From positions 1-55,239 of the forward strand of contig CATLHC010000007.1 in NCBI GenBank assembly GCA_949948775.1: a DNA stretch of 55,239 nt. Direction: 5' to 3'. The notes beneath the pieces are model-generated. The model was not told the origin of the DNA, made no database searches, and was given only the letters and a program-made list of their open reading frames with translations. Positions 6,778 to 15,067 of this stretch are shown in pieces. Position 1 is the first letter of the stretch. Each line of letters opens with the position of its first letter. The stretch is from an uncultured Oscillospiraceae bacterium. GTDB lineage: Bacteria > Bacillota > Clostridia > Oscillospirales > Oscillospiraceae. The translations under genes and the position numbers were made by a program.

Positions 6778-8905
6778 GCTGGAAGAGCTGATCCGGGCGA
6801 AGATCCCCTGCCCCGAGACGGGCATTGAGGTCAAGCACACCGTGTGCGCCATCTGCAGCCCCGCCTACAACTGCGGCATCAACGCCTACGTGAAGGACGG
6901 GAAGCTGCTGAAGGTGGAGGGCATGGACGAGCACCCCCGCAGCCGGGGCGGGCTGTGCACCAAGGGGCTGTCCAACCGGGGATACGTCTACCGGGAGGAC
7001 CGCATTCTCACCCCTCTGCGCCGGGTGGGCGAACGGGGCGAGGGTCGGTTTGAGCCCATTACCTGGGACGAGGCGTACAAGGAAATTTCCGACAGGCTGC
7101 TGGCCATCCGGGCACGGGACGGCGCGGACGCCGTGGCCTTCTTCGGGGGCTACAACAAGTGGTACCGCCCCTGGCTGCGGAGGTTTGCCCACTCCTTCGG
7201 CACCTTTAACTATGGCACCGAGTCCTCCACCTGCATGACGGCGGGCTGGATGGCTTGGAAGGTGGCGGCGGGCCAGCTGGCCCGGCCGGACATGGCCCAC
7301 TGCGACCTCTACCTGGGCTGGGCCTTCAACCCCTACTACTCCGGCTACCTCAACGCCCAGGCGGCGGAACGGGCCAAGGCGGCGGGGACCAAGTTCATCG
7401 TCATCGACCCCAAAATCACCCCCACGGTGGAGAAGCTGGCCGACCTGCACCTGCGCCTCTATCCTGGCACCGACGGGGCGCTGGCCCTGTGCATGGGGAA
7501 TGTGCTTATCCAAAATGGCTGGATCGACAAGGACTTCATCCGAGCCCACGTCCACGGCTTTGAGGAGTACGCCGCCTATGCCGCCAATTTCAACGAGAGT
7601 AATGTGGAGCGGCTCACCGGGGTGCCCTACGCCCAGGTCCTGCGGGCCTGCGAGATGATCCGGGACGCCAAATCCATCTCCTCCCACGAGAACAGCGCCC
7701 CCATCCCCCACCACAAGAACGGGATGCAGAACTACCGGGCCATCACGGCCCTGCTGGCGCTGACGGGGAGCTTCGACAAGCAGGGCGGCCAGCTCCCCAC
7801 CCGCCACACCTTTACCCACCAGATCGCCGGGTTCGAGACCCGGGAGGAGGAGTGGATGGACGCCACCCAGCCGGAGCACATCCGCCCCGCCGTGGGCGAG
7901 GAGCGCTTCCCCCTGTGGTTCCACACCGAGCGGGAGATGCAGGTGGTGGACCTGGCCCGGCAGATCGACGAGGGCACACCCTACCCCATCAAGGCCGTGT
8001 TCGGCATGGGGATGAACTTCCGGATGCTCCCCGAGGACGGCTACCTGGCAAAAGCCCTGGGCAAGCTGGACTTCTTCGTCAACGCCGACCTGTTTCTGAC
8101 CGACACCTGCAAGATGGCGGACCTGGTGCTCCCCGTGTGCTCCTCCCTGGAGCGGGGAGAGCTGGAGACCTACCCCGGCGGCTACGCCTGGTTCACCCAG
8201 CCCGCCATTGACCGGGTGGGGGAGAGCAAGTCCGACGTGGAAATTCTGCGGGACCTGGCCGTCCGCATGGACCTGGGTGACCAGGAGCTGGCGGCGGGCT
8301 ACGAGGCCAACATCGACTCCATGCTCACCGATGTGGGGGTGACAGTGGAGGAGCTGAAGAAGGCGGGCGTGCCGGTGAAGGTGCCCCGCTTCCGGCCCTA
8401 CCAGCCGGGGACCAGGCTGGCCCAGGGGCTGGACACCCCCAGCGGGAAGTTCGAGCTGTACTCCGAGCTCATCGCCGCCCACCCGGAGTGGGGGCTGGAC
8501 CCCCTGCCCACCTACTGCGACCCCCTGGACGGCGCCGACCCGGCCCAGTACCCCTTTGTGCTGTGCTCCGGGGGGCGGCTGCCCCACGCCATCCACTCCC
8601 GGCTGCACAAGGTGGAGTGGCTGCGCGCTATGCAGCCCGAGCCCACCGCCCAGCTCTCCGTGGAGGACGCCCAGGCCCTGGGCCTCAAGGCGGGGGACGA
8701 TATGGAGCTATACACGCCGCGGGGGAGCATCACCGTGAAGGCCAAGCCCAGCCATCGGGTGCAGAAGGGCGTGGTGTTCTTCTACCACGGCTACTCCGAG
8801 GCGGATGTGAACGCCCTGATGGACAAGGACCACGTGGACCCCTATTCCGGGTTCCCGGCCTACAACGCCACCCGGTGCGGCATGAGAAAGAAGGCGAAGC
8901 CATGA
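6770..8905 (+). CDS. Molybdopterin oxidoreductase, DMSO reductase family catalytic subunit
   Basis: A 711-residue protein starting at GTG (6770), translationally coupled to the flavoprotein. The N-terminus has a [4Fe-4S] site with Cys26, Cys29, Cys35 and Cys63; the second and third Cys are five residues apart, not the usual three. Then come DRILTPLRRVG, ITWDEAYKEIS and the FFGGYNKWY region. STCMTAGWM holds Cys155, where family members place the Mo ligand. Later blocks are the bis-MGD site FVNADLFLTDTCKMADLVLP and a C-terminal dinucleotide-binding barrel. No twin-arginine signal is present, so it is cytoplasmic. Substrate is unknown. The lyase and RidA suggest an S- or N-oxide or amino-acid-derived compound. 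Catechol dehydroxylase or acetylene hydratase-like activity are alternatives. Confidence 0.88.
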   Translation: MDRLEELIRAKIPCPETGIEVKHTVCAICSPAYNCGINAYVKDGKLLKVEGMDEHPRSRGGLCTKGLSNRGYVYREDRILTPLRRVGERGEGRFEPITWDEAYKEISDRLLAIRARDGADAVAFFGGYNKWYRPWLRRFAHSFGTFNYGTESSTCMTAGWMAWKVAAGQLARPDMAHCDLYLGWAFNPYYSGYLNAQAAERAKAAGTKFIVIDPKITPTVEKLADLHLRLYPGTDGALALCMGNVLIQNGWIDKDFIRAHVHGFEEYAAYAANFNESNVERLTGVPYAQVLRACEMIRDAKSISSHENSAPIPHHKNGMQNYRAITALLALTGSFDKQGGQLPTRHTFTHQIAGFETREEEWMDATQPEHIRPAVGEERFPLWFHTEREMQVVDLARQIDEGTPYPIKAVFGMGMNFRMLPEDGYLAKALGKLDFFVNADLFLTDTCKMADLVLPVCSSLERGELETYPGGYAWFTQPAIDRVGESKSDVEILRDLAVRMDLGDQELAAGYEANIDSMLTDVGVTVEELKKAGVPVKVPRFRPYQPGTRLAQGLDTPSGKFELYSELIAAHPEWGLDPLPTYCDPLDGADPAQYPFVLCSGGRLPHAIHSRLHKVEWLRAMQPEPTAQLSVEDAQALGLKAGDDMELYTPRGSITVKAKPSHRVQKGVVFFYHGYSEADVNALMDKDHVDPYSGFPAYNATRCGMRKKAKP

Positions 8906-9423
8906 GCAAACGGTATGCCATCGACCTGGACGTGTCCAAATGCGTGTCCTGCGGGGCCTGTGCCGTGGCCTGCATGGACCAGAACGACCTCAACGTGAAG
9001 CAGACCCGCCCCTTCCGCAACGTGTTCGACATGGAGCGGCAGGAGGGGGAGGGCACCACCTACAGCCATCTGTCCCTGGCCTGTATGCACTGTGTGGACG
9101 CCCCCTGCATCGTGGGCTGCCCCAGCGCCTGCATCCAGAAGGACCCGGAGACCAACCTCACCGTGTTCGACACCACCAACTGCATCGGCTGCCATAGCTG
9201 CGCCATGGCCTGCCCCTACGGGGTGCCCGGCTTCGGGCCGGACGGCAAGATGGTGAAGTGCGACGGCTGCTACGTGCGGGTGCACCACGGCCTCAAGCCC
9301 GCCTGTGTGAAGGCGTGCCCCACCGGAGCCCTGCGGCTCATTGATCTGGACGGACCGGAGGAGATCGCCCCCGAGAACTCCTTGCGGCATAGAAGTATGG
9401 AGATGCTGAGTAAACAAGTCTAA
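8902..9423 (+). CDS. Four-cluster ferredoxin-type subunit (DmsB/HycB-like)
   Basis: A 173-residue iron-sulfur protein that overlaps the molybdoenzyme stop by four bases (ATGA). It carries four Cys groups, each feeding [4Fe-4S] clusters: CVSCGACAVAC, CMHCVDAPCIVGC, CIGCHSCAMAC, and CDGC with CVKACP further on. This layout is typical of electron-transfer subunits of DMSO reductase-family complexes. It should wire the flavoprotein to the molybdenum subunit. No membrane anchor gene follows, which supports a soluble NAD(P)H-linked complex rather than a quinone-linked respiratory one. Confidence 0.9.
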   Translation: MSKRYAIDLDVSKCVSCGACAVACMDQNDLNVKQTRPFRNVFDMERQEGEGTTYSHLSLACMHCVDAPCIVGCPSACIQKDPETNLTVFDTTNCIGCHSCAMACPYGVPGFGPDGKMVKCDGCYVRVHHGLKPACVKACPTGALRLIDLDGPEEIAPENSLRHRSMEMLSKQV

Positions 9424-9451
9424 CGTTCAAAAAGAAAGGAGAAAAAGCGTC

Positions 9452-9820
9452 ATGAATGTTGTGGAAACTAAAAATGCTCCCGGGGCCATCGGACCCTATT
9501 CCCAGGGCTGGGAGGTCAACGGCTTTGTATTCACCTCCGGCCAGATCCCCGTGGACCCCGCCGGCGGCGCGGTGCCTGAGGGCATTGCCGCCCAGGCGGA
9601 ACAGAGCTGCAAAAACGTGTGCGCCATCCTGGAGGCTGCCGGAACAGACGCGTCCAGGGTGTTCAAGACCACCTGCTTCCTGGCCGACATGGGGGACTTT
9701 GCCGCCTTCAACGAGGTGTACGCCCGCTATTTTATCTCCAAGCCCGCCCGGAGCTGCGTAGCGGTGAAGGACCTGCCCAAAGGCGTTCTGTGCGAGATTG
9801 AGGCCATCGCGGTTAAATAG
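9452..9820 (+). CDS. ridA: RidA family enamine/imine deaminase
   Basis: A 122-residue RidA/YjgF/UK114 protein. APGAIGPYSQGWEVNGFVFT and SGQIPVDP are the family N-terminal blocks, and a conserved Arg sits in the late KPARSCVAVKDLP region with the terminal CEIEAIAV. Known RidA proteins hydrolyse 2-aminoacrylate and related imines made by PLP enzymes, protecting other PLP enzymes. Its place at the end of the molybdoenzyme operon, with a MalY/PatB lyase upstream, suggests that it clears 2-aminoacrylate made during C-S cleavage. AAAGGAG precedes the ATG. The length is normal. Confidence 0.92.
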   Translation: MNVVETKNAPGAIGPYSQGWEVNGFVFTSGQIPVDPAGGAVPEGIAAQAEQSCKNVCAILEAAGTDASRVFKTTCFLADMGDFAAFNEVYARYFISKPARSCVAVKDLPKGVLCEIEAIAVK

Positions 9821-9905
9821 GGCCTCCGCCCTGCTCTGAGGCGGGGCCGTGTCGGCGTTTGCCGGTAGGCGGCGCGGCGCCCATTGCGCGTAGCCTCGCA
9901 AAAGG

Positions 9906-9942
9906 CGTCCCCGGCTGCATAGAGCAGCCGGGGACGTTTTTT
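9906..9942. terminator. Bidirectional intrinsic terminator between convergent operons
   Basis: CGTCCCCGGCTGC and GCAGCCGGGGACG form a perfect 13-bp stem with an ATAGA loop and TTTTTT on the plus strand. The minus strand has CCTTTTG after the stem, so it can also end the molybdenum cofactor operon. Confidence 0.93.
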
Positions 9943-10016
9943 GCCGCTTTTTATGTTTGCGGTCCATGCGGTCGCGCTTTGAGCCCCTGCATGCTTTGCG
10001 CGCTCAGAGGTCCCGA

Positions 10017-10913
10017 TCAGGTCAGCTCCTCCTCCGTGACACACTCGCTTTTGAGCCTGTCCACCAGATATTGGAGCGCGTCCACCACGTGCGGGCGAAT
10101 GTCGCCGCCAATCAGGACGAGCATCAGATCATCGCCTACGCGCAGCCTGCCCTCGTTCAGCCAGACGCGGACATGGTAGATCCCAGGCAATTTTTCGGTT
10201 TCGGCCACCGCCCTGCTCACCTTTTCCTCATCATATGAGAATACCATGCCGGAAACAGGAGCCGCCATTTTACCGCATCCCCTGGCCTGCGCCCTGGCGG
10301 TGCCCCGCACCACACCGTTGTGGGTCAGGTACATCCCAATCTTTTCCGCGAACGGCCCGGCCTTCGCCTCCCGGAGCCACTCGTCCACGGAGGGGACCCG
10401 CTCCCGGCCGGAAGGCCGCGATTCCCCACAGTTGGCGGAGCCGCTTCCCAGCAGCATTTCCACGCCGTGCGCAATCGCTCCAATGACGGCCGTCAAATTT
10501 TCCACGGCCGCTTTTTCGCTCCCGGGCAGATTGATGATGAGGGTCCTTCCCCGAATGCCCGCCGCCGCGCGGGAAAGGCAGCCCTTCGGGGTGAGGCGCA
10601 GGCTCTCCGCCCGCATCGCCTCCGGGATGCCGGGAGCGGCGCGCTCCACCACCTCCAGCGTCGCCTCCGGGGTGACGTCCCGGGGGGAAAGGCCGGTGCC
10701 GCCGGTGGTGAGGACAAGGTGAATCCCCAACGCGTCGGCGCACTTGATCAGCTCCGCCTTGATCTCCTCCTTTTCATCGGGGATCAGATTTGTGTAGCGG
10801 ACCGTCCACCCCGCCCGCTCCAGAACGGCCCGGACTGCGGGGCCGCTGGTGTCCACACGCTCGCCCCTGGCTCCCTTGTCGCTGACGGTAATTACCGCCG
10901 CCGTATAGCTCAT
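10017..10913 (-). CDS. MogA/MoaB-type molybdopterin adenylyltransferase fused to a MoaE-like domain
   Basis: A 298-residue two-domain protein, last of the Mo operon. Residues 1 to about 160 form a MogA/MoaB fold: AAVITVSDKGARGERVDTSG, then the signature TTGGTGLSPRDVTPEA and LINLPGSEKAAVE. Family members adenylylate molybdopterin before molybdate insertion. Residues about 185-298 resemble MoaE: NGVVRGTARA, then HVRVWLNEGRLRVGDDLMLV and a C-terminal helix. The Lys in the normal MoaE C-terminal WKKE-type motif is not evident, so this domain may be structural. I chose the ATG at 10913, which overlaps the upstream stop by four bases; a longer open frame upstream is not protein-like. No free MoaD or MoaE gene is in the window. 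Confidence 0.82.
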   Translation of the reverse strand: MSYTAAVITVSDKGARGERVDTSGPAVRAVLERAGWTVRYTNLIPDEKEEIKAELIKCADALGIHLVLTTGGTGLSPRDVTPEATLEVVERAAPGIPEAMRAESLRLTPKGCLSRAAAGIRGRTLIINLPGSEKAAVENLTAVIGAIAHGVEMLLGSGSANCGESRPSGRERVPSVDEWLREAKAGPFAEKIGMYLTHNGVVRGTARAQARGCGKMAAPVSGMVFSYDEEKVSRAVAETEKLPGIYHVRVWLNEGRLRVGDDLMLVLIGGDIRPHVVDALQYLVDRLKSECVTEEELT

Positions 10914-11881
10914 ACGGATTCCTCCCGCTGAAAATCTCCATGGACGCCGCCGGTCTTGCGGAGCAGCCGGATGTCGGAGATTACAATATCCCTCTGTACG
11001 GCCTTGCACATATCGTACACCGTCAAGGCCGCCGTGGAGACCGCCGTCAGCGCCTCCATCTCCACGCCGGTCCGCCCGTCGCAGGAGACCACCGCCTGAA
11101 TTTCCACGCTGCACCGCTCCTCATCCAGCCACAGGGACAGGTCAACGCCGTCCATCAGGACCGGGTGGCACAGGGGAATCAGATCGGGCGTCCGTTTGGC
11201 GCCCATCACGCCCGCAATCTGCGCTGCGGCCAGCACATCGCCCTTCTTCATGCCGCCGGACCGGATCAGGCCGAAGGTCTCCCGACCGATCAGCACCCGC
11301 CCGGCGGCGGCGGCGGTACGGCGGGACGCGGGCTTTTCCCCCACGTCCACCATCCTGGCGCGGCCCGTGTCGTCAAAGTGTGTAAAATCGTTTGCCGGCT
11401 TCACCATAATCCTCCCCATAATAAAGTTGGCGATTCCTTCGATCTCGTCCGGTCTGAAGCAGGGGAGGTCGGTCTCAACCTCCAAATCGGTGACGAGCGC
11501 AATAAATCGGTCGATATCGGCGGGAAAGCCCTTTCCGGTCTCTCTTCGGGCCATGCCGATCTGCGGCAGCGGCCCGTTTTTATACCCCTCCACCAGAATT
11601 AGGTCCACGTCCCGGACCATCCCGAGCAGCCGCTCCAGGGGGAGTCCGCGCTGCTCCACGTACGCCGTCCGCTCCGCCGAGCCGAGCATGACAATGTCCG
11701 CCCCCGCCTGGGCAAACCGCCAGGAGTCCTTGCCCGCGTGGTCGATCTCAAAGCGGTGGCCGTCGTGCTTGAGCACGGCCAGCCGCAGACCCTTGGCCTT
11801 CAGCGCCTTGACCAGCTTTTCGATCAGGGTGGTCTTTCCCGTCCCGGAATAGGCGGCAAAAGCAATCGCCGGAATATTCAT
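10910..11881 (-). CDS. MobB-MoaC fusion protein
   Basis: A single 323-residue frame holds two cofactor-pathway proteins. Residues 1 to about 158 match MobB, a GTP-binding partner in guanine-dinucleotide cofactor formation: AAYSGTGKTTLIEKLV is the P-loop, followed by LKHDGH and VEGYKNGPLPQI. Residues about 165-323 match MoaC (cyclic pyranopterin monophosphate synthase): FTHFDDTGRARMVDVGEKP, KRTPDLIPLCHPV and GVEMEALTAVSTAALTVYDM, with DMCKAVQRD. The join is in frame with no sign of sequencing error. It starts three bases after moaA stops. Both active-site regions look intact, so two activities are expected. Confidence 0.88.
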   Translation of the reverse strand: MNIPAIAFAAYSGTGKTTLIEKLVKALKAKGLRLAVLKHDGHRFEIDHAGKDSWRFAQAGADIVMLGSAERTAYVEQRGLPLERLLGMVRDVDLILVEGYKNGPLPQIGMARRETGKGFPADIDRFIALVTDLEVETDLPCFRPDEIEGIANFIMGRIMVKPANDFTHFDDTGRARMVDVGEKPASRRTAAAAGRVLIGRETFGLIRSGGMKKGDVLAAAQIAGVMGAKRTPDLIPLCHPVLMDGVDLSLWLDEERCSVEIQAVVSCDGRTGVEMEALTAVSTAALTVYDMCKAVQRDIVISDIRLLRKTGGVHGDFQREESV

Positions 11882-11884
11882 GGC

Positions 11885-12838
11885 TTATCCTCCGATGCGG
11901 TTCATGCCGCGCCCGGCGCCGCTGCGCCGTGTGGCGGACAGCGGCGCGTGGCAGGCCGGCTTGTCCAGGATGGCCCGCTCCATTTCCCGGCGCATTTCGT
12001 CAAGGCCCAGCCCTTTGATGGAAATCTCCCGGTCGGAGTGCAGGCAGGGCTTCAGCTTTCCGTCCGCGGTCAGCCGGATGCGGTTGCAGGCGGTGCAGAA
12101 ATGGCTGCTGACCGCGCTGATCAGCCCGACGCTGCCCTTCGCTCCGGGGAGGCGGTACAGCCGCGCCACGCCGTCGCTGCGCGCCTCCGGCAGCAGCTCC
12201 GGCAGAGCGGACAGCACCGCCGAGGCGGGGACGTAGGCCCCCCGGCCGAACGCCTCATGCTCCGTCATGGGCATCAGCTCAATAAAGCGGACGTCGGCGG
12301 GATAGCGGCGGGTCAGCTCCGCCAGCGCCGGAATCTCATCATCGTTAAAGCCGCCGATCAGCACCGCGTTGAGCTTCAGACGCTCAAATCCGGCCTCCAG
12401 CGCGGATTCAATGCCCCGCAGGGCCTGCGGCAGCGCGCCGGTCCGGGTGATGTGGGCGTATTTGCCGGGATTCAGCGTATCCAAGCTGATATTCAGCCGG
12501 TCCACCCCGGCGCGGCGCAGGTCCTCCGCCAGCGGGGCCAGCAGCGTGCCGTTGGTGGTCAGGCACACCTCGCGGATTCCCGCCACCGCGGCGGCCCGCT
12601 CGCAGATGGAGAGGATGTTTTTCTTCACCAGCGGCTCTCCGCCCGTCAGCCTCAGCTTATGGATTCCCAAGGAGGCGGCGGCTCGTACCGCTAGAATCAT
12701 CTCGTCCTCGGTGAGCATTTCCTCGTGATTCTTTTTGCACACTCCGTCCTCCGGCATGCAGTAGCGGCAGCGCAGATTGCAAAGGTCCGTCACCGACAGA
12801 CGGAGGTAGCTGATCTCTCTTCCGTAGGTATCCCGCAT
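11885..12838 (-). CDS. moaA: GTP 3',8-cyclase MoaA
   Basis: A 317-residue radical SAM enzyme for the first step of molybdopterin synthesis (GTP to 3',8-cyclo-GTP). The N-terminal SAM cluster motif is SVTDLCNLRCRYCMP; LTGGEPLVKK contacts SAM; LTTNGTLL follows. The C-terminal second [4Fe-4S] cluster is supplied by FCTACNRIRLTADGKLKPC. The protein ends with the Gly-Gly tail (RIGG) needed in MoaA. I chose the ATG at 12838, one base after the upstream stop with GGAAG ahead; a TTG five codons earlier is the alternative. It lies between the molybdopterin-binding gene and the mobB-moaC fusion. Confidence 0.95.
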   Translation of the reverse strand: MRDTYGREISYLRLSVTDLCNLRCRYCMPEDGVCKKNHEEMLTEDEMILAVRAAASLGIHKLRLTGGEPLVKKNILSICERAAAVAGIREVCLTTNGTLLAPLAEDLRRAGVDRLNISLDTLNPGKYAHITRTGALPQALRGIESALEAGFERLKLNAVLIGGFNDDEIPALAELTRRYPADVRFIELMPMTEHEAFGRGAYVPASAVLSALPELLPEARSDGVARLYRLPGAKGSVGLISAVSSHFCTACNRIRLTADGKLKPCLHSDREISIKGLGLDEMRREMERAILDKPACHAPLSATRRSGAGRGMNRIGG

Positions 12839-12839
12839 G

Positions 12840-13856
12840 TCAGTATCTTCCAAAGGTGCAATTGGGCCAACGGCAGGTTTGGCACATCTGGCACAGCCCG
12901 CCGCTGCCCAGGCGGACCAGGTCCTCTTTGGTCAGCCTGTCTCCGGCAAAGATTTGGGGCAGCAGGACGTCAAAAATCGTGGTCGGCAGGCTGATGGCTG
13001 CGCCGGGTACGCCGAGGATCGCCGTGTCGCCCACATATGCCGCAAGGGTCATATTCCCCGGCTGGGCGGGGACGCCGTGGCTGACTACCTGCGCGCCCAA
13101 GGCCCGGATGGCGGAGGGGGTCAGGTCGTCTGGGTCCACGGACATGCCGCCAGTGAAGATCAGAAGGTCCGCGCCCAGCTCCAGATGCCTTTTGGCGGCG
13201 GTCGTAATCATGTCCAGATTGTCGTCGCAGATGGTCGCGCCCACGATCTCTGCGGGATACCGCGCCAGCTTTTCGCGCACCACGGGCTCAAATTTGTCCT
13301 TGACGCGCCCGTGGTACACCTCGCTGCCGGTGACGGTCACGCCCACCCTCCGGCGCCGGTAGGGGCGCAGGTCAAACAGCTTTTTTCCCCTGCACAGCTC
13401 CTCCGCCTGGGCAAGCTGCCCCTCCTGCGTCACCAGCGGGACAATGCGCATGGAGGCCAGCCGCGCCCCCTTTTCCACTGGGTAGTGGTCGGGAAGGGAG
13501 GCGATGGTGAGGTCCCCAATGGAATTGAGCCGGCTGAGAAGCCCGGCGTCCACCCGGAACATCCCCCGCTCCTGGGCCATCAGCAGTACCTTTCCCTCGG
13601 ACGGCTCGGTGTAGCGCGCGCCGGCGACGGGCGCCATGGCCGCCATGCGGCGGGCAGCATCTTCCTCATGAACTTCTCCGGCGTTTTCCTCCCACACGAA
13701 AACAGTGCGCTTGCCGTAGTCCAAAAGCCTGGGGATGTCCTCCTCCCGGATGACGTGCCCCCGCTTGAAGGCCGCGCCCTTGAAGCCGTCGTACATGGCC
13801 GTCACGTCATGGCAGAGTTCCATGCCCACGGCGTCCTCCACTTTGACCTTTTTCAT
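12840..13856 (-). CDS. Molybdopterin-binding protein with Cys-rich tail (MoCF-fold)
   Basis: A 338-residue protein of the clostridial molybdopterin-binding group. The C-terminal half has a MoeA/MogA-like MoCF fold: GVTVTGSEVYHGRVKDKF, CDDNLDMI, LIFTGGMSVDPDDLTPSAI and PGNMTLAAYVGDTAILGVPG. The N-terminal half (VEDAVGMELCHDVT, then FKRGHVI) resembles the MoeA linker region. It ends with CQMCQTCRWPNC, a four-Cys tail that may bind metal or a cluster. It overlaps moeA by four bases and so is translated with it. Its exact step is not established; a role in cofactor insertion or maturation is plausible. Confidence 0.78.
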   Translation of the reverse strand: MKKVKVEDAVGMELCHDVTAMYDGFKGAAFKRGHVIREEDIPRLLDYGKRTVFVWEENAGEVHEEDAARRMAAMAPVAGARYTEPSEGKVLLMAQERGMFRVDAGLLSRLNSIGDLTIASLPDHYPVEKGARLASMRIVPLVTQEGQLAQAEELCRGKKLFDLRPYRRRRVGVTVTGSEVYHGRVKDKFEPVVREKLARYPAEIVGATICDDNLDMITTAAKRHLELGADLLIFTGGMSVDPDDLTPSAIRALGAQVVSHGVPAQPGNMTLAAYVGDTAILGVPGAAISLPTTIFDVLLPQIFAGDRLTKEDLVRLGSGGLCQMCQTCRWPNCTFGRY

Positions 13857-15067
13857 AGCAAAAATCCTTTCAAAACCGTTCCGGCGCTGAGCGGCCCGCT
13901 CCCGGCCGGGACCACCGCCATCAGGTCGCAGCCGATGGCGCTGCTGAGTACCACATTCCCCTGATCCTTCGGCAGCTCCATACAGGCCGCGCCGCCCTTC
14001 AGGTTCAGCCTTCCCCGCAGAAAGCGGGTTTTGGGACTCTTTTTGTCAAATCCGGAGGAGAGCGCCACGGGGAACTCCTGCGGGAAGCACACCCTGACGC
14101 CCGCCAGCTTTTTCAGCGCGGGAAGCGCGACGGCGTAGAGATTGGTCAGGGAGGAGGCGGGATTCCCCGACAGAGCGCAGATGAGCCTTCCGTCCCTGAC
14201 GCCGTAAGCGCAGGCCATTCCCGGTTTCATGTCCACGCCCCGGAACAGCAGGTGCGCGCCGGCGGCATCCATGGCGGCGGGCGTGACGTCGTAGTCTCCC
14301 GCCGACACGCCGCCGGTGGCCACAACCGCGTCGCACGCGGCGAGGCCCTGGTCCAGCGCCGCCGCGATCTCCTCAACGCGGTCCCCGGCGATGCCAAGAT
14401 AGACCGGCGTGCAGCCCAGCCGCCGCAGTGCCGCCTCCAGCATATAGCGGTTGGAGTTGCGGATCTGCCCCGGCCCCGGCAGGCCGTCGGCCTCCACCAG
14501 CTCGCTGCCGGTGGACAGGACGGCCACCCGGGGGCGTTTGTAAACCAGGGGAACCGCCATCCCCTGTGCCGCCAGCGCCCCGGCCAGGCCGGGGTCGACC
14601 ACATCCCCACGCCGCGCCAGCACAGCGCCCCTTCGGATGTCCTCCCCGGCGCGCACAATGTTGGCCCCCGGCTTCACCGGCCCGAACAGGGTGACGGAGC
14701 GGTCCGTAAAGCTGGTCTTCTCATACATGACCACCGCGTCTGCCCCCGGCGGTATGGGTGCGCCGGTGAGGACCTTCGCGGCGGTTCCCTCCGTCACGGT
14801 TTCGGCGGGCGCCGCGCCGGCGGGGATTTCCTCCAGAATGCGGAGCGTCACCGGCGCGCTGTGACAGGCGCAGGCCGTGTCCGCGGCGCGCAGGGCGTAG
14901 CCGTCATAGGGGGAGCGGTCAAAGGCGGGGACGTCCTCCTGTGCGGCCGGCTCCTCGGCCAGCACGCGCCCGCCGCATTGGGACAGGGGGATCCGCTCCG
15001 CCCCCACCGGCCGCGCCGCCGCCAGCAGCAGCTCCCGGGCCTGTTCATAATCAGGATGATTCAGCAT
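13853..15067 (-). CDS. moeA: Molybdopterin molybdotransferase MoeA
   Basis: A 404-residue MoeA, which inserts molybdate into adenylylated molybdopterin. Family blocks are FDRSPYDGYALRAADT, then EIPAGAAP and AKVLTGAPIPPGADAVV, RAGEDIRRG, AVLSTGSELVE, TGGVSAGDYD and ALSGNPASS. The C-terminal domain IV is present, so the length is normal. I chose the ATG at 15067, with GGAGGG 8 bases upstream inside modC; a GTG three codons earlier is too close to that site. It overlaps modC by 17 bases and the next gene by four, so the operon is tightly coupled. Confidence 0.93.
   Translation of the reverse strand: MLNHPDYEQARELLLAAARPVGAERIPLSQCGGRVLAEEPAAQEDVPAFDRSPYDGYALRAADTACACHSAPVTLRILEEIPAGAAPAETVTEGTAAKVLTGAPIPPGADAVVMYEKTSFTDRSVTLFGPVKPGANIVRAGEDIRRGAVLARRGDVVDPGLAGALAAQGMAVPLVYKRPRVAVLSTGSELVEADGLPGPGQIRNSNRYMLEAALRRLGCTPVYLGIAGDRVEEIAAALDQGLAACDAVVATGGVSAGDYDVTPAAMDAAGAHLLFRGVDMKPGMACAYGVRDGRLICALSGNPASSLTNLYAVALPALKKLAGVRVCFPQEFPVALSSGFDKKSPKTRFLRGRLNLKGGAACMELPKDQGNVVLSSAIGCDLMAVVPAGSGPLSAGTVLKGFLL

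Noticed and set aside
6743-8608. Minus-strand open frame of about 620 codons under the molybdoenzyme
   Set aside because: It is an antisense shadow of a strongly conserved enzyme.
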